Source: Deltaproteobacteria bacterium
GTDB taxonomy: Bacteria; Desulfobacterota; DSM-4660; Desulfatiglandales; Desulfatiglandaceae
DNA length: 58,028 nucleotides
Direction: 5' to 3'
NCBI GenBank assembly: GCA_022340265.1
Contig: JAJDOH010000063.1
Location: forward strand, 1 to 58,028
Positions 7,301-14,446 of the stretch are shown here, piece by piece. The translations under genes and the position numbers were made by a program. Position 1 is the first letter of the stretch; every line of letters starts with the position of its first letter. Under the pieces are notes generated by a model that searched no databases, was not told where the DNA came from, and worked only from the letters and a program-made list of their open reading frames with translations.

Positions 7301-8867
7301 CTTCCAGAAATGGGGTATCTATCCGCGAAGGCTGCAGACGCTCTCTATCGAGACGCTGCTCTGGCGGTCCCCTCAAACCAACCAGATGCCTGCACTGCAA
7401 CCCATCTTTGAATTCCTGTCTCGTTTCATTGCGCAAAACGGTTTTGTCGCAACGCGTGAAGACCTGTTCATGCAAACAGAAACATGCAAAAAAGAACTCG
7501 GGAAAAAGCTTGGCCTGATTCTGAGCGATCCCGTAATCTCATATGATTTAGCATCCGCGCTTGGTCTGAACCCTGAGTTGGACTACTCCATTGCACGCCT
7601 GAGGTTCTCCCAGAAGGTTTCGCCCAAGGGCGATTTGAATCCGTCGGTGATTGTGGCCGTTACACAGAAGTCCGAGGTAGAAGAGAGCGCTATCCCCTTC
7701 AGGGGCGGAGCGACGTTGGTTGTCGATCTGACGCGTTCCTCCATTCGCTACTGCATTACCAAAAACATGAACAGCGTTGAGCGGAAGGACCGACAACTAG
7801 CGTACACCAACCAGCTGGTGGGTTCACAGCAGTTTCATGGAGAGCCTTTCGCGGCGCTTCACCTGGACAAGACCGATTTTCCGGCGGGATCTCACATACC
7901 CTTTGGCAGGATCGATCCCATTTTTGGCAAGGCGACGCCCATCCTTTTTGCACACCGTGGCGGCGCGAAGGAAGTTGCCGAAAGCACAAGAAAAGGATTC
8001 ATGCATGCTGTTCGCGTCGGTGCCGATGTGCTGGAACTGGACGTGCATGCGCTGGACAGGAACAAGGAAGGGCGGAAGCGCGAGTTCGTCGTCTGGCACG
8101 GTCCCGACCTCACCAACGTCCGCGTTGGATCTTTGGAGGGCGCCAAGGAGGGACGTCCGGGCGAACGCACGGAAAGTGAAAATGACATCCGCAAATGGAA
8201 TTGGGAGAATCTCAAGGGCAATGCGTGGGTAGCGGACCCCGATGTTTGGCTCGATCCCAATGGGGCCGAAAAGCCGCTTGACGATATCGATCTCTCGATC
8301 GTTCAGCAGAGTGATGGTCGCCTGCTGATGACGCTGGGAGAATTCCTGGAGGAATTCCCGCACTCCCATGTCAACATTGAGCTTAAGGATAGCTTCTCTC
8401 TCGCTGATATCGGGAAATTCGTCAAACTGCTCGACCGATATCGTAACAATCGGATCATTCTGGTCGTGAGCCTCAACCCGATACTGATTGAAGCCTTCCG
8501 AATCAGGAGTGGCAATCGGTACCCGACCGGTTTCTCGGTGCTCGGGGTAGGCGCGGCCTGGCTTGGAGAGAAACTGCCGTTCAACTCTCTCCCGGACATG
8601 AAGAAAGGCAGAGCGCTTCAGACCACGTATCATCCCCATTTCACTCCACGCGGTCTCATCCGCGATGTGCAAGCCCGAAATGGCGCGGTGCACGTATTCC
8701 TAACTGCATTCACAAAGATTGCTCCGGCGATTGATGCGCAAGAGGGGAGGCCGACGAGCGAGGAGCTGTTCGAGATTCTCAATCGAGGTGTAGACGGGGT
8801 TATGACCGACCGGCCCGATAGGGTCCGCGGCCTGATCGATGCCTGGCGGAAACGGTTTGTGCCGTAA
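4359..8867 (+). CDS. Giant three-hydrolase fusion: subtilisin-like protease, HEXXH metallopeptidase and GDPD
   Basis: 1502 residues after a strong GGAGG site. Three enzyme domains are visible. (1) An S8 protease with all catalytic residues: Asp166 (GHLDTGY), His213 (GHGTGT), the oxyanion Asn in AAAGNN and Ser398 (EGTSSATP). (2) After a Pro/Ala-rich linker (about 565-590), a gluzincin-type metallopeptidase: HEVTH at 766-770 and the downstream Glu in EAFAD (793-797). (3) A glycerophosphodiester phosphodiesterase: HRGG at 1199-1202, ELDVH at 1226-1230 and VVWHG ending at 1248. The usual His-Asp of GDPD reads His-Gly-Pro-Asp here. No signal peptide or membrane helix is seen, so it may be cytoplasmic or use a non-classical route. 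The first 160 residues could be a propeptide or an unknown domain. Its role is unknown; the next three genes probably belong with it. Confidence 0.88.
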   Translation: MDRIRFLVKADAKIGHALSAARTPFGKMALRLSPLLPRSSSIAGFGLTGAQDWFVAETGEDIDPSAAWDSCHGLGDQKQSLAAAAGITYAEPDWPQTWIPTDQTEFVSPFGIVDSCEKERKWMEDSDVPHGDKPDWHLDDDYSGLRSARRAAAADNPRHVRIGHLDTGYDPNHRIRPPSLSEPDDLEHNFVEGENCHSAADPFVSGILKNPGHGTGTIGILAGAKLENLAFPDEDTGDFLGGAYQARIIPVRIASSVLLLYTSALAKGLDYLTAPKKNSDFRCDVVTISMGGLASAAWTEIVNRAYDLGICIFAAAGNNLGGLPTHHIVYPARYRRVTAVCGVMQDGRPYYDLGLDTMAGNFGPDGKMSTAIAAYTPNIPWAKWGCPRAYRWNGEGTSSATPQVAAAAALYIQKHLTAIGNYREGWMRVEAVRKALFDSARKNTRQDWRTYFGNGTLNAAAAMQVQPAKEADLRKQDRDSASFPFLRVLTGVGLAAAPSEMIQLEILQLTQQSPQLQDIIPDPDVPEEQISDRQKQDFFEAILADPKASNTLKENLRRHLTTTVLTVPPAAPPPAPPSAPRPTKSLTTIQADPPYRKLRGYVIDPSLSTELSHVDISETIYKVLWEPALETGPKGEYIEVVDFDYAEDTHYAPVDLNAKNILARDGLAPSEGNAQFHQQMVYAVAMSTIARFEAALGRRMQWADNNGKFVRRLKLFPHAMSDKNAFYSPDRKAILFGYFHSEAKDRAGQYPGGLVYTCLSHDIIAHEVTHALLDGMHKGFREPSNPDVLAFHEAFADMVALFQQFSHAEVVKSQLASVRGALEMESLLGNLARQFGKATTGHAALRSAYLKFTPQGSQRLRPDPSAYQSAMEPHDRGAVLLAAVFGAFIAMYRNRAADLMRLATSGSGILSPGALHPDLVNRLFEEVAKASQHVLGMCIRALDYCPPVDITFGDFLQAVITADHETVPDDPLHYRTAFVESFQKWGIYPRRLQTLSIETLLWRSPQTNQMPALQPIFEFLSRFIAQNGFVATREDLFMQTETCKKELGKKLGLILSDPVISYDLASALGLNPELDYSIARLRFSQKVSPKGDLNPSVIVAVTQKSEVEESAIPFRGGATLVVDLTRSSIRYCITKNMNSVERKDRQLAYTNQLVGSQQFHGEPFAALHLDKTDFPAGSHIPFGRIDPIFGKATPILFAHRGGAKEVAESTRKGFMHAVRVGADVLELDVHALDRNKEGRKREFVVWHGPDLTNVRVGSLEGAKEGRPGERTESENDIRKWNWENLKGNAWVADPDVWLDPNGAEKPLDDIDLSIVQQSDGRLLMTLGEFLEEFPHSHVNIELKDSFSLADIGKFVKLLDRYRNNRIILVVSLNPILIEAFRIRSGNRYPTGFSVLGVGAAWLGEKLPFNSLPDMKKGRALQTTYHPHFTPRGLIRDVQARNGAVHVFLTAFTKIAPAIDAQEGRPTSEELFEILNRGVDGVMTDRPDRVRGLIDAWRKRFVP

Positions 8868-8924
8868 TGTGAGCGCACACAATAATAAATAATGGAGGGG
8901 AAAATTAAAAAAAGAGCAGATGCA

Positions 8925-8980
8925 GGAGACACCTTGCTTAATTCCAGAAGGTATTCCCAAAAATTAATGAGGTGTCCCCC
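8925..8980. repeat. REP/RAYT-type palindrome, copy 2
   Basis: Arms GGAGACACCTTGCTTAATT and AAATTAATGAGGTGTCCCC pair almost fully around the same loop core AAGGTATTCCCAA as copy 1 (4201-4255). The two copies stand in the same orientation on either side of the giant gene, about 4.7 kb apart. Confidence 0.65.
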
Positions 8981-9048
8981 GATTTCGCTGAAACCCGCCG
9001 GTTAACGTTTCATTTTGCAGTCAACCATCAAGGGAGGAGGTTCTAATC

Positions 9049-9633
9049 ATGAAAGCGTCCAGATTCAGAGTTCCATTGTTGTCAGCAATTATATGGGGAA
9101 TGTTTGCCATTGGCGCTTGTACATCTATCCAGCTCGTTTCAAACTACGACGGTACCATTGACAAGCAAGCCCAGCAGTTACAGAAGGAGCTCGACGCGTA
9201 CTTCATTTCGCTGCAAAGTGCCGGCGCCGAAGATTTGAAATACAAGAACCAGCAGAAGTTTTATGAAGGTGCTCTGGTTGATCTGGATGCCATGTGGGTG
9301 CGAGCCGGAGGAATTTATAAGAATGAGTTGACAATCGAGCAAATCGATTTAGCAAAGGAAAATCTCGCATATTTGGTTCTTCTGCATAAGCAATGCGTAT
9401 CAGAACCGCTATCAGAAGAGCAAATCAAAAAGGTGAAAGAGAACGGAATAGATTTATCAATGGATTGCAAAGTCGAAAATGGCGCCACCTCTGATATTTC
9501 CGGTCGTGGTGAAAAATCTATAAATCGTTTTGTTGTTGCACCTGTTCAAAGCTCATTCAACCAACACCTTGGGGCAATAATGGCGCTTGAGTTGGCAAAA
9601 AAACGTGGCAAAAGTATATCAGATAAGGAGTAA
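9049..9633 (+). CDS. Hypothetical lipoprotein
   Basis: 194 residues, preceded by a strong AGGGAGGAGG ribosome binding site. The N-terminus has basic residues, a hydrophobic segment and the lipobox AIGAC, so Cys25 or its neighbourhood is probably lipidated and the mature protein is anchored facing the periplasm or in the outer membrane. The mature part is mostly helical and charged (KQAQQLQKELDAYF and similar) with two further cysteines. No family is recognised. Four bases separate it from the next gene, so the two are surely co-transcribed. It is likely part of the module with the giant hydrolase and the membrane protein (inference from spacing and orientation). Confidence 0.75.
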   Translation: MKASRFRVPLLSAIIWGMFAIGACTSIQLVSNYDGTIDKQAQQLQKELDAYFISLQSAGAEDLKYKNQQKFYEGALVDLDAMWVRAGGIYKNELTIEQIDLAKENLAYLVLLHKQCVSEPLSEEQIKKVKENGIDLSMDCKVENGATSDISGRGEKSINRFVVAPVQSSFNQHLGAIMALELAKKRGKSISDKE

Positions 9634-9636
9634 GAC

Positions 9637-9969
9637 ATGGCAAATATCGACGTACAGCAAGTCTTAACCGGCATGGTTGGCGCAGCTGAGGGCGTATTCG
9701 GTGAAAAATGGCCGGCAATCAAAGATTTTGCCGAGGCCGAATTCGAAAAGCTGGCGAAAACATTTGCCCAAATCGAGACACTAGAGCTTAGCGGCCAGAT
9801 CACCGAGGGCGAAGCGAGTGTCCTTTTCGAGATGCAAAAGAACACCACCAGAGCCGTAATGCTCACTCTGGAGGGGATGTCTCTGCTGCTTGTGGAAGGG
9901 GCCATCAACGCTGCACTCGCAGTAGTAAAAGATACGATAAATACTGCGCTGGGCTTCACTCTGCTTTAA
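9637..9969 (+). CDS. Small helical hypothetical protein
   Basis: 110 residues with AAGGAG before the ATG. No signal peptide. It appears all-helical: a first acidic/amphipathic half (AAEGVFGEKWPAIKDFAEAE) and a more hydrophobic C-terminal half (LVEGAINAALAVVKDT) that could associate with a membrane or another protein. No family is recognised. It is tightly linked to the lipoprotein gene upstream. A hairpin (10006-10022) lies between it and the membrane-protein gene downstream. Confidence 0.7.
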   Translation: MANIDVQQVLTGMVGAAEGVFGEKWPAIKDFAEAEFEKLAKTFAQIETLELSGQITEGEASVLFEMQKNTTRAVMLTLEGMSLLLVEGAINAALAVVKDTINTALGFTLL

Positions 9970-10005
9970 CGGCTGGTGGTTCATGTTACTCCCCCCCCGT
10001 GAAGA

Positions 10006-10022
10006 GCCGCTTTAGAAGCGGC
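10006..10022 (+). other. Perfect 7-bp hairpin between module genes
   Basis: GCCGCTT, loop TAG, AAGCGGC, preceded by a run of eight C and followed by GGGGG, so the C-run and G-run can extend the stem. There is no T tract, so this is more likely an RNA-processing or stability element than a terminator. Confidence 0.5.
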
Positions 10023-10079
10023 GGGGGCAAAGTGTAGACGTCTCCGTTGAACGGGAAACGGCCGGAAAGGAGGTCCAAA

Positions 10080-11273
10080 ATGGTCCGAAAAGTTTCTTTT
10101 TCCTTGGTTCTGACAGCGCTTCTTTTAATACCCGTCTATTCATTATCCGGAGAATCTGACAGCCTGCGGGAGAACCCCGTAACCATTCTTGATAGTCGCG
10201 CACCTTCCGGAAAATCCTTTGCATTTACCGTTACCCTTACCCGGAATACGGATGTGGGATCTTACGAGATTTTTTTTGTTGCCGGGAAAAATCGCGTCGG
10301 GGCAACAGCTTCCGTTGAGAAGAAAGAAGAAAACGGCGACAAGTTCGTCTATACCGTCAGGGGTCGTGTACCTCCGTACGACGAGATTTTCAAGGATGTG
10401 GAAGGAAAATGGTTTGAAGGGTGGTGGTCCGCCAGGCGGGCCAGGATAGAAATCAAGGTGTCAGCGGGGCCTGATACCTATGAAACCGTCTCCGAATTTG
10501 CCGTTCCCCTCAGATTAGCCGCAACGGGATGGGGAATTGTCATCTTGCTTATCCTGTATATGATCATCGTTTGTACAAAATTGAATCTTTTTCCCGCTGA
10601 CAGCCGGTTTAACGGGGGGAAGGATGACAAACGAAAGGAGGAATGGGAGAAACTTCATCCGAGCCCGTTTATCAGAAGGATCATTTCCCCCTTTCACCTG
10701 GCCGCGTCCCCTATCGGCAATTACAGTATTTCTTCTGCCCAGATCATGTTCTGGACGGCCATCGTTGTCTTTGCATCCATATATGTTTTTCTTTGCAGGA
10801 GCGACTTTCTGATGGTGACGGGACAGGTTCTCACGCTTCTGGGGATATCCGGGGGTACCGCTCTGGCCGCAAAAGGAAATGCAGTCGTGAGGGACCGTGA
10901 TATCCCGGATGAATTCTTTCAAGGCGTCACTCGAACCAGGGTCCCCCGATTCAGGGATCTTTTCAGTATATCCGGCATACCGAACATCTTCAAATTCCAG
11001 ATCTTCGCATTCACCTTGGTGAATGGCATCATCGTCCTGAAGCAGCTTTACACGAGCTTCAGTTTTCCAACCATCCCTGAAGAACAGTTGATCCTCATGG
11101 GCATCAGCAATGGCATGTATCTGGGAAACGAAATCATTCACAAAAACAATTGGGAAACGATCCATAAGCTCATCACGGAAGCAAACGACGTACGGGCTTC
11201 AGATAAGACGAAATTCAACAAAATAAAGAATGACATCAGGGGGATGATCAAAAGCATATACGATTTGAAATAA
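10080..11273 (+). CDS. Exported/membrane protein with duplicated two-helix module
   Basis: 397 residues. The ATG at 10080 is chosen because AAAGGAGGT lies directly before it and a clean signal peptide follows (VSFSLVLTALLLIPVYSLSG); an in-frame ATG at 10047 lacks this. The order is signal peptide, a periplasmic beta-rich domain (about 25-150), a membrane segment (about 153-172, GWGIVILLILYMIIV), a charged cytoplasmic stretch, then two similar membrane modules. Each has a helix, a short loop, a second helix and a small-residue motif: LTLLGISGGTALAAK and LILMGISNGMYLGNE. This LLGISSGTYLG-like ending occurs, as I recall, in many otherwise unrelated bacterial membrane proteins. The function is unknown. 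It ends the four-gene module. Confidence 0.78.
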   Translation: MVRKVSFSLVLTALLLIPVYSLSGESDSLRENPVTILDSRAPSGKSFAFTVTLTRNTDVGSYEIFFVAGKNRVGATASVEKKEENGDKFVYTVRGRVPPYDEIFKDVEGKWFEGWWSARRARIEIKVSAGPDTYETVSEFAVPLRLAATGWGIVILLILYMIIVCTKLNLFPADSRFNGGKDDKRKEEWEKLHPSPFIRRIISPFHLAASPIGNYSISSAQIMFWTAIVVFASIYVFLCRSDFLMVTGQVLTLLGISGGTALAAKGNAVVRDRDIPDEFFQGVTRTRVPRFRDLFSISGIPNIFKFQIFAFTLVNGIIVLKQLYTSFSFPTIPEEQLILMGISNGMYLGNEIIHKNNWETIHKLITEANDVRASDKTKFNKIKNDIRGMIKSIYDLK

Positions 11274-11316
11274 AGTGTTCTCTTACGGAAATTGCGAACT
11301 TGAAAAGGAGAAACCC

Positions 11317-12606
11317 ATGAAACATCGATTTGCAATATATCGCTCATTGATCTCCGTGTTGTCGGCTTGCTTGTTTTTGAGCCTGACTTTCGCGCTGACC
11401 TGCTTTTCCTCGGAAGCGGAAAATAAAGGCACTGCGAAAACATACACATTACCCCAGGCAAAACCTGAAGAAGTCGGGCTATCTTCAGAAAAACTCGCAG
11501 CGCTCGGGAAATTCATTGAAACAAGTGTCGAGGAAAAGAAGATTCCCGGAGCCGTTGTATTGGTCGCCCGAGACGGCAAGATCGCCTATTTTGAAAGCTT
11601 TGGAATGAGGGATGAACTTACCGATGCACCAATGAAGACCGATTCCATTTTCCGTATTTATTCAATGACAAAGCCCATCGTCAGCGTCGGCGTACTCATG
11701 TTGATGGAGGAAGGCAAGATCTCACTTGATAACCCCATTTCAAAATATATACCTGAATTAAAAGAATTAAAGGTTGGTGTTGAAGGCCCTGACGGAAAAT
11801 TTGAAATGGTTCCGCCGAAAAGGGAAATAACCATTCTGGATCTTCTAAAACACACATCCGGTATGACTTACAGTTTCTTTTTTGCCTCAAAAGTGAAAGC
11901 AATGTACAAAGAAGCGGGAATTCCCTCACAAAATTATACAACTGAAGAATTTGTGCAAAAAATGGGGAAATTGCCGCTTGCTTATGAGCCGGGCACCAGA
12001 TGGGAGTATGGCCGGTCAACGGATGTTTTGGGAAGACTTATCGAGGTTGTATCCGGAAAACCTCTGGATCAGTTTTTGGAAGAACGTATTTTCAAACCTT
12101 TGAAAATGGTGGATACCGGGTTTTACGTGAGGCCCGAAAAATTGGATAGGCTCGCCCAACCAGGTGACAAACGTTTGTTGAACGTGTCCACTCTCCCCAA
12201 ATTTCTTTCCGGTGGCGGCGGTTTGGTCTCAACAGCCGGCGATTATGCCCGCTTCCTGCAAATGCTGTTAAACGGCGGAGAACTCGACGGCGTCAGAATT
12301 CTCAGCAGGAAAACCGTTGCGCTAATGACCAAAGACCATCTCGGCCCCATTGGAAATCGCAGTGATGCCCAATACTTTCCCGGGCCTTTTGCAGGTTTCG
12401 GACTGGGTGTGGCGGTTTTCAATAAGCCAATTGGACCCATAGAACCTGGAACGTTCTTTTGGCCCGGTTTCGCCGGAACAATCTTTGCTGTGAATCCAAA
12501 CAAAAACATGTTTAGGATACTCATGTTCCAGAATCTGGATCAGCAAACCAAACTGTACATGTGGCGTAATTTTCCCGGTTACGTGGAAGGCGCGGTTATT
12601 AAATGA
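11317..12606 (+). CDS. Beta-lactamase-fold serine hydrolase (class C / EstB-like)
   Basis: 429 residues; the ATG at 11317 follows AAGGAG and is preferred to an upstream ATG at 11275. A signal peptide (ISVLSACLFLSLTFALTCFSS) implies a periplasmic or surface enzyme. The class C beta-lactamase/esterase core is present: SMTK (nucleophile Ser and Lys, about residue 110-113), a downstream YGRS motif in WEYGRSTDVLGRLIE in place of the classic Tyr-x-Asn, HTSGMTY, and SGGGGLVSTAGDYARF. Proteins with this set are usually esterases, D-aminopeptidases or 6-aminohexanoate-dimer hydrolase relatives rather than true beta-lactamases. The substrate is unknown. It starts 43 bp after the membrane gene and may be co-transcribed with it, but it is a common stand-alone gene. 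Confidence 0.88.
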   Translation: MKHRFAIYRSLISVLSACLFLSLTFALTCFSSEAENKGTAKTYTLPQAKPEEVGLSSEKLAALGKFIETSVEEKKIPGAVVLVARDGKIAYFESFGMRDELTDAPMKTDSIFRIYSMTKPIVSVGVLMLMEEGKISLDNPISKYIPELKELKVGVEGPDGKFEMVPPKREITILDLLKHTSGMTYSFFFASKVKAMYKEAGIPSQNYTTEEFVQKMGKLPLAYEPGTRWEYGRSTDVLGRLIEVVSGKPLDQFLEERIFKPLKMVDTGFYVRPEKLDRLAQPGDKRLLNVSTLPKFLSGGGGLVSTAGDYARFLQMLLNGGELDGVRILSRKTVALMTKDHLGPIGNRSDAQYFPGPFAGFGLGVAVFNKPIGPIEPGTFFWPGFAGTIFAVNPNKNMFRILMFQNLDQQTKLYMWRNFPGYVEGAVIK

Positions 12607-12636
12607 TCTTATGGGTGCTCATGAGCCCTTGAATCA

Positions 12637-13584
12637 ATGAAAATGAGATATGTTGTCATGTTTTGGGATTTTTACCTGCCCATTGCCGGGCACAGCCTGA
12701 ACATTTTCATGTTGCTCGGTCTAGGAATGGGGGTCGGGTGCCTTTCCGGTCTCACCGGCGTAGGAGGCGGCTTTCTGATGACGCCACTTTTGATCATGGT
12801 CGGCATTCCCCCCACCATCGCCGCGGCCTCCGACTCCAACCAGATCGTCGCCTCAACCACATCGGGAACCTTTGCCCACTACCGCATGGGTAATGTTGAT
12901 TTGAAAATGGGGACCATTCTTCTGCTGGGCGGTTTTCTCGGCGGATCCATTGGTGTTGAGATTATCAAAGTCCTCCGTCTTTTGGGAGGCGCCGACTTTT
13001 TCATCAAAATAACCTATGTGGTAATGCTGACGGTGGTTGGCTCCTATATGATGGTAGACAGCATCCAGTCTCGCAAAAAAGCGGCCCACGGTCGGCTGGA
13101 CGAAGAAAAACCCATCTCTTTTTTTCGTCGGTTCACCTCGGCCCTACCCTGGAAAACCCATTTTGCTAAATCGAACGTGACCTTATCTCCTATCCTGCCT
13201 TTCCTGGTTGGGGCTTTTGTCGGTATGCTGGCGGCGATCATGGGTTTAGGCGGCGGCTTCATAATGGTGCCGCTGATGTGTTATGTGCTGGAGATGCCCA
13301 TGCATGTAGTGGTCGGGACGAATCTTTTTCAGGAAGTCTTTGTGTGCGCCAACGTTACCGTCATGCAGTCCGCCTCAAACCACACCGTGGATATGATCCT
13401 GGCCATTCTACTGATGATCGGTTCCAGTATAGGCGCTCAGATCGGTGCGCGGTTCAGTCATCGCCTCAAGGCAGATCATCTCAAGACGCTGCTGGCCTGC
13501 ATCGTTTTGGCGGTAATGGTGAAAATTCTTCTGGGACTGCTTCTTTCTCCCCACTACATGCTCGATTTCAAAGGAGGAGAATAA
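12637..13584 (+). CDS. TSUP family exporter (TauE/SafE)
   Basis: 315 residues with about eight membrane helices in two homologous halves. Each half carries the TSUP glycine motif: LTGVGGGFLMTPLLIMVGIP (N-half) and MGLGGGFIMVPLMCYVLEMP (C-half). These transporters move sulfite, sulfoacetate or other small organic anions across the inner membrane. A possible alternative start is the ATG at 12658; neither has a strong ribosome binding site. It is followed after one base by the TIGR02186 gene and then a cytidylate-kinase-like gene, a trio I recall as conserved, so the three probably work together. Confidence 0.9.
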   Translation: MKMRYVVMFWDFYLPIAGHSLNIFMLLGLGMGVGCLSGLTGVGGGFLMTPLLIMVGIPPTIAAASDSNQIVASTTSGTFAHYRMGNVDLKMGTILLLGGFLGGSIGVEIIKVLRLLGGADFFIKITYVVMLTVVGSYMMVDSIQSRKKAAHGRLDEEKPISFFRRFTSALPWKTHFAKSNVTLSPILPFLVGAFVGMLAAIMGLGGGFIMVPLMCYVLEMPMHVVVGTNLFQEVFVCANVTVMQSASNHTVDMILAILLMIGSSIGAQIGARFSHRLKADHLKTLLACIVLAVMVKILLGLLLSPHYMLDFKGGE

Positions 13585-13585
13585 A

Positions 13586-14371
13586 ATGAACGAAAAGAAT
13601 TACCCACTATCTGTCCTCTTCCTCGCGGGACTTACCCTGTTAGTGACGCTGGGGTCGACTCCATCGGCGGTTGCCTCCGGCGGCACGCTGGTGATACAGC
13701 CGCGGTCAATATCTATTTCGTCATTGTTTTCCGGTTCCGACATGAACATCAGCGGCGACCTGCCGGCGGGCAGCCAGGCCGTGTTGACCATCCGCGGCAA
13801 GAGGATTGAAGAGGAAATGATGCGCAAGTCCCGACACTGGGATTTGTGGATGAACAGCGGTGAGGTTGATATTGATAACGCACCGCTGCTCTATATGGCG
13901 TTCAGCAGTGACCCGACTTTGCTCGCTCGCGGCAACGGCAACTTTCCATGGGGCTATACCGCCCTGGAAAGAGTAGCCAAATTCACCGGCCGGCTCAAGC
14001 CGGTGGAGGATGACACCATTTTCGAGGAATTCATCCAGCTTAAGGAACGTGACAAACTCTACCATCTCTATCCGGGCGGTCTGCGGCTTACCAATCCCGG
14101 GTCCGGCGAGATGCTGGCGCGCGCGCGCCTTCATTTACCGTCCAGGACCAAACCCGGTACCTACCATGTGTCCCTGTGGATACTCCGGAACGGCAAGATC
14201 CTGGAAAAACGCACCGCTACCTTCGACGTCAAGCTGCACGGGATGCCGGCAATCCTGCAAGTTATGGCGAAAAAGCACGGGGTAGCATACGGCTTGCTGG
14301 CAGTGGCGGTGGCCATGACGGTCGGCATGCTCACCGGCATGGTCTTTCGACGAAGAGGTGGCGGTCATTAG
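13586..14371 (+). CDS. TIGR02186 family membrane-anchored protein
   Basis: 261 residues with AAAGGAGGAG before the ATG. It has a signal peptide (VLFLAGLTLLVTLGSTPSAVAS), a periplasmic domain with the family features RKSRHWDLWMNSGEV and YLMAFSSDP-like PLLYMAFSSDP, and one C-terminal membrane helix (GLLAVAVAMTVGMLTGMVF) with a short basic tail. It matches the TIGR02186/PF09608 family, usually next to TSUP transporters. The function is not established; it may be the periplasmic partner of the exporter. It begins one base after the TSUP stop, so translational coupling is likely. Confidence 0.85.
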   Translation: MNEKNYPLSVLFLAGLTLLVTLGSTPSAVASGGTLVIQPRSISISSLFSGSDMNISGDLPAGSQAVLTIRGKRIEEEMMRKSRHWDLWMNSGEVDIDNAPLLYMAFSSDPTLLARGNGNFPWGYTALERVAKFTGRLKPVEDDTIFEEFIQLKERDKLYHLYPGGLRLTNPGSGEMLARARLHLPSRTKPGTYHVSLWILRNGKILEKRTATFDVKLHGMPAILQVMAKKHGVAYGLLAVAVAMTVGMLTGMVFRRRGGGH

Positions 14372-14446
14372 CAGTTGGTCGGGCGACACCCGGGAAAACA
14401 GCATCACGGAAAATGACCGACAGCATTCGTTAACAAGGAGGTTCTC

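Noticed and set aside
6189..8693. Long minus-strand open frames inside the giant gene (about 300 codons each)
   Set aside because: They are antisense to conserved catalytic motifs of the plus-strand protein and show no family features; they result from codon composition.
1718..12606. NylA-like amidase and a beta-lactamase-fold hydrolase (NylB-like) as a nylon-oligomer degradation pathway
   Set aside because: The two genes are 8 kb apart and separated by an integron end and an unrelated module; both families are broad, and similarity alone does not show the substrate.
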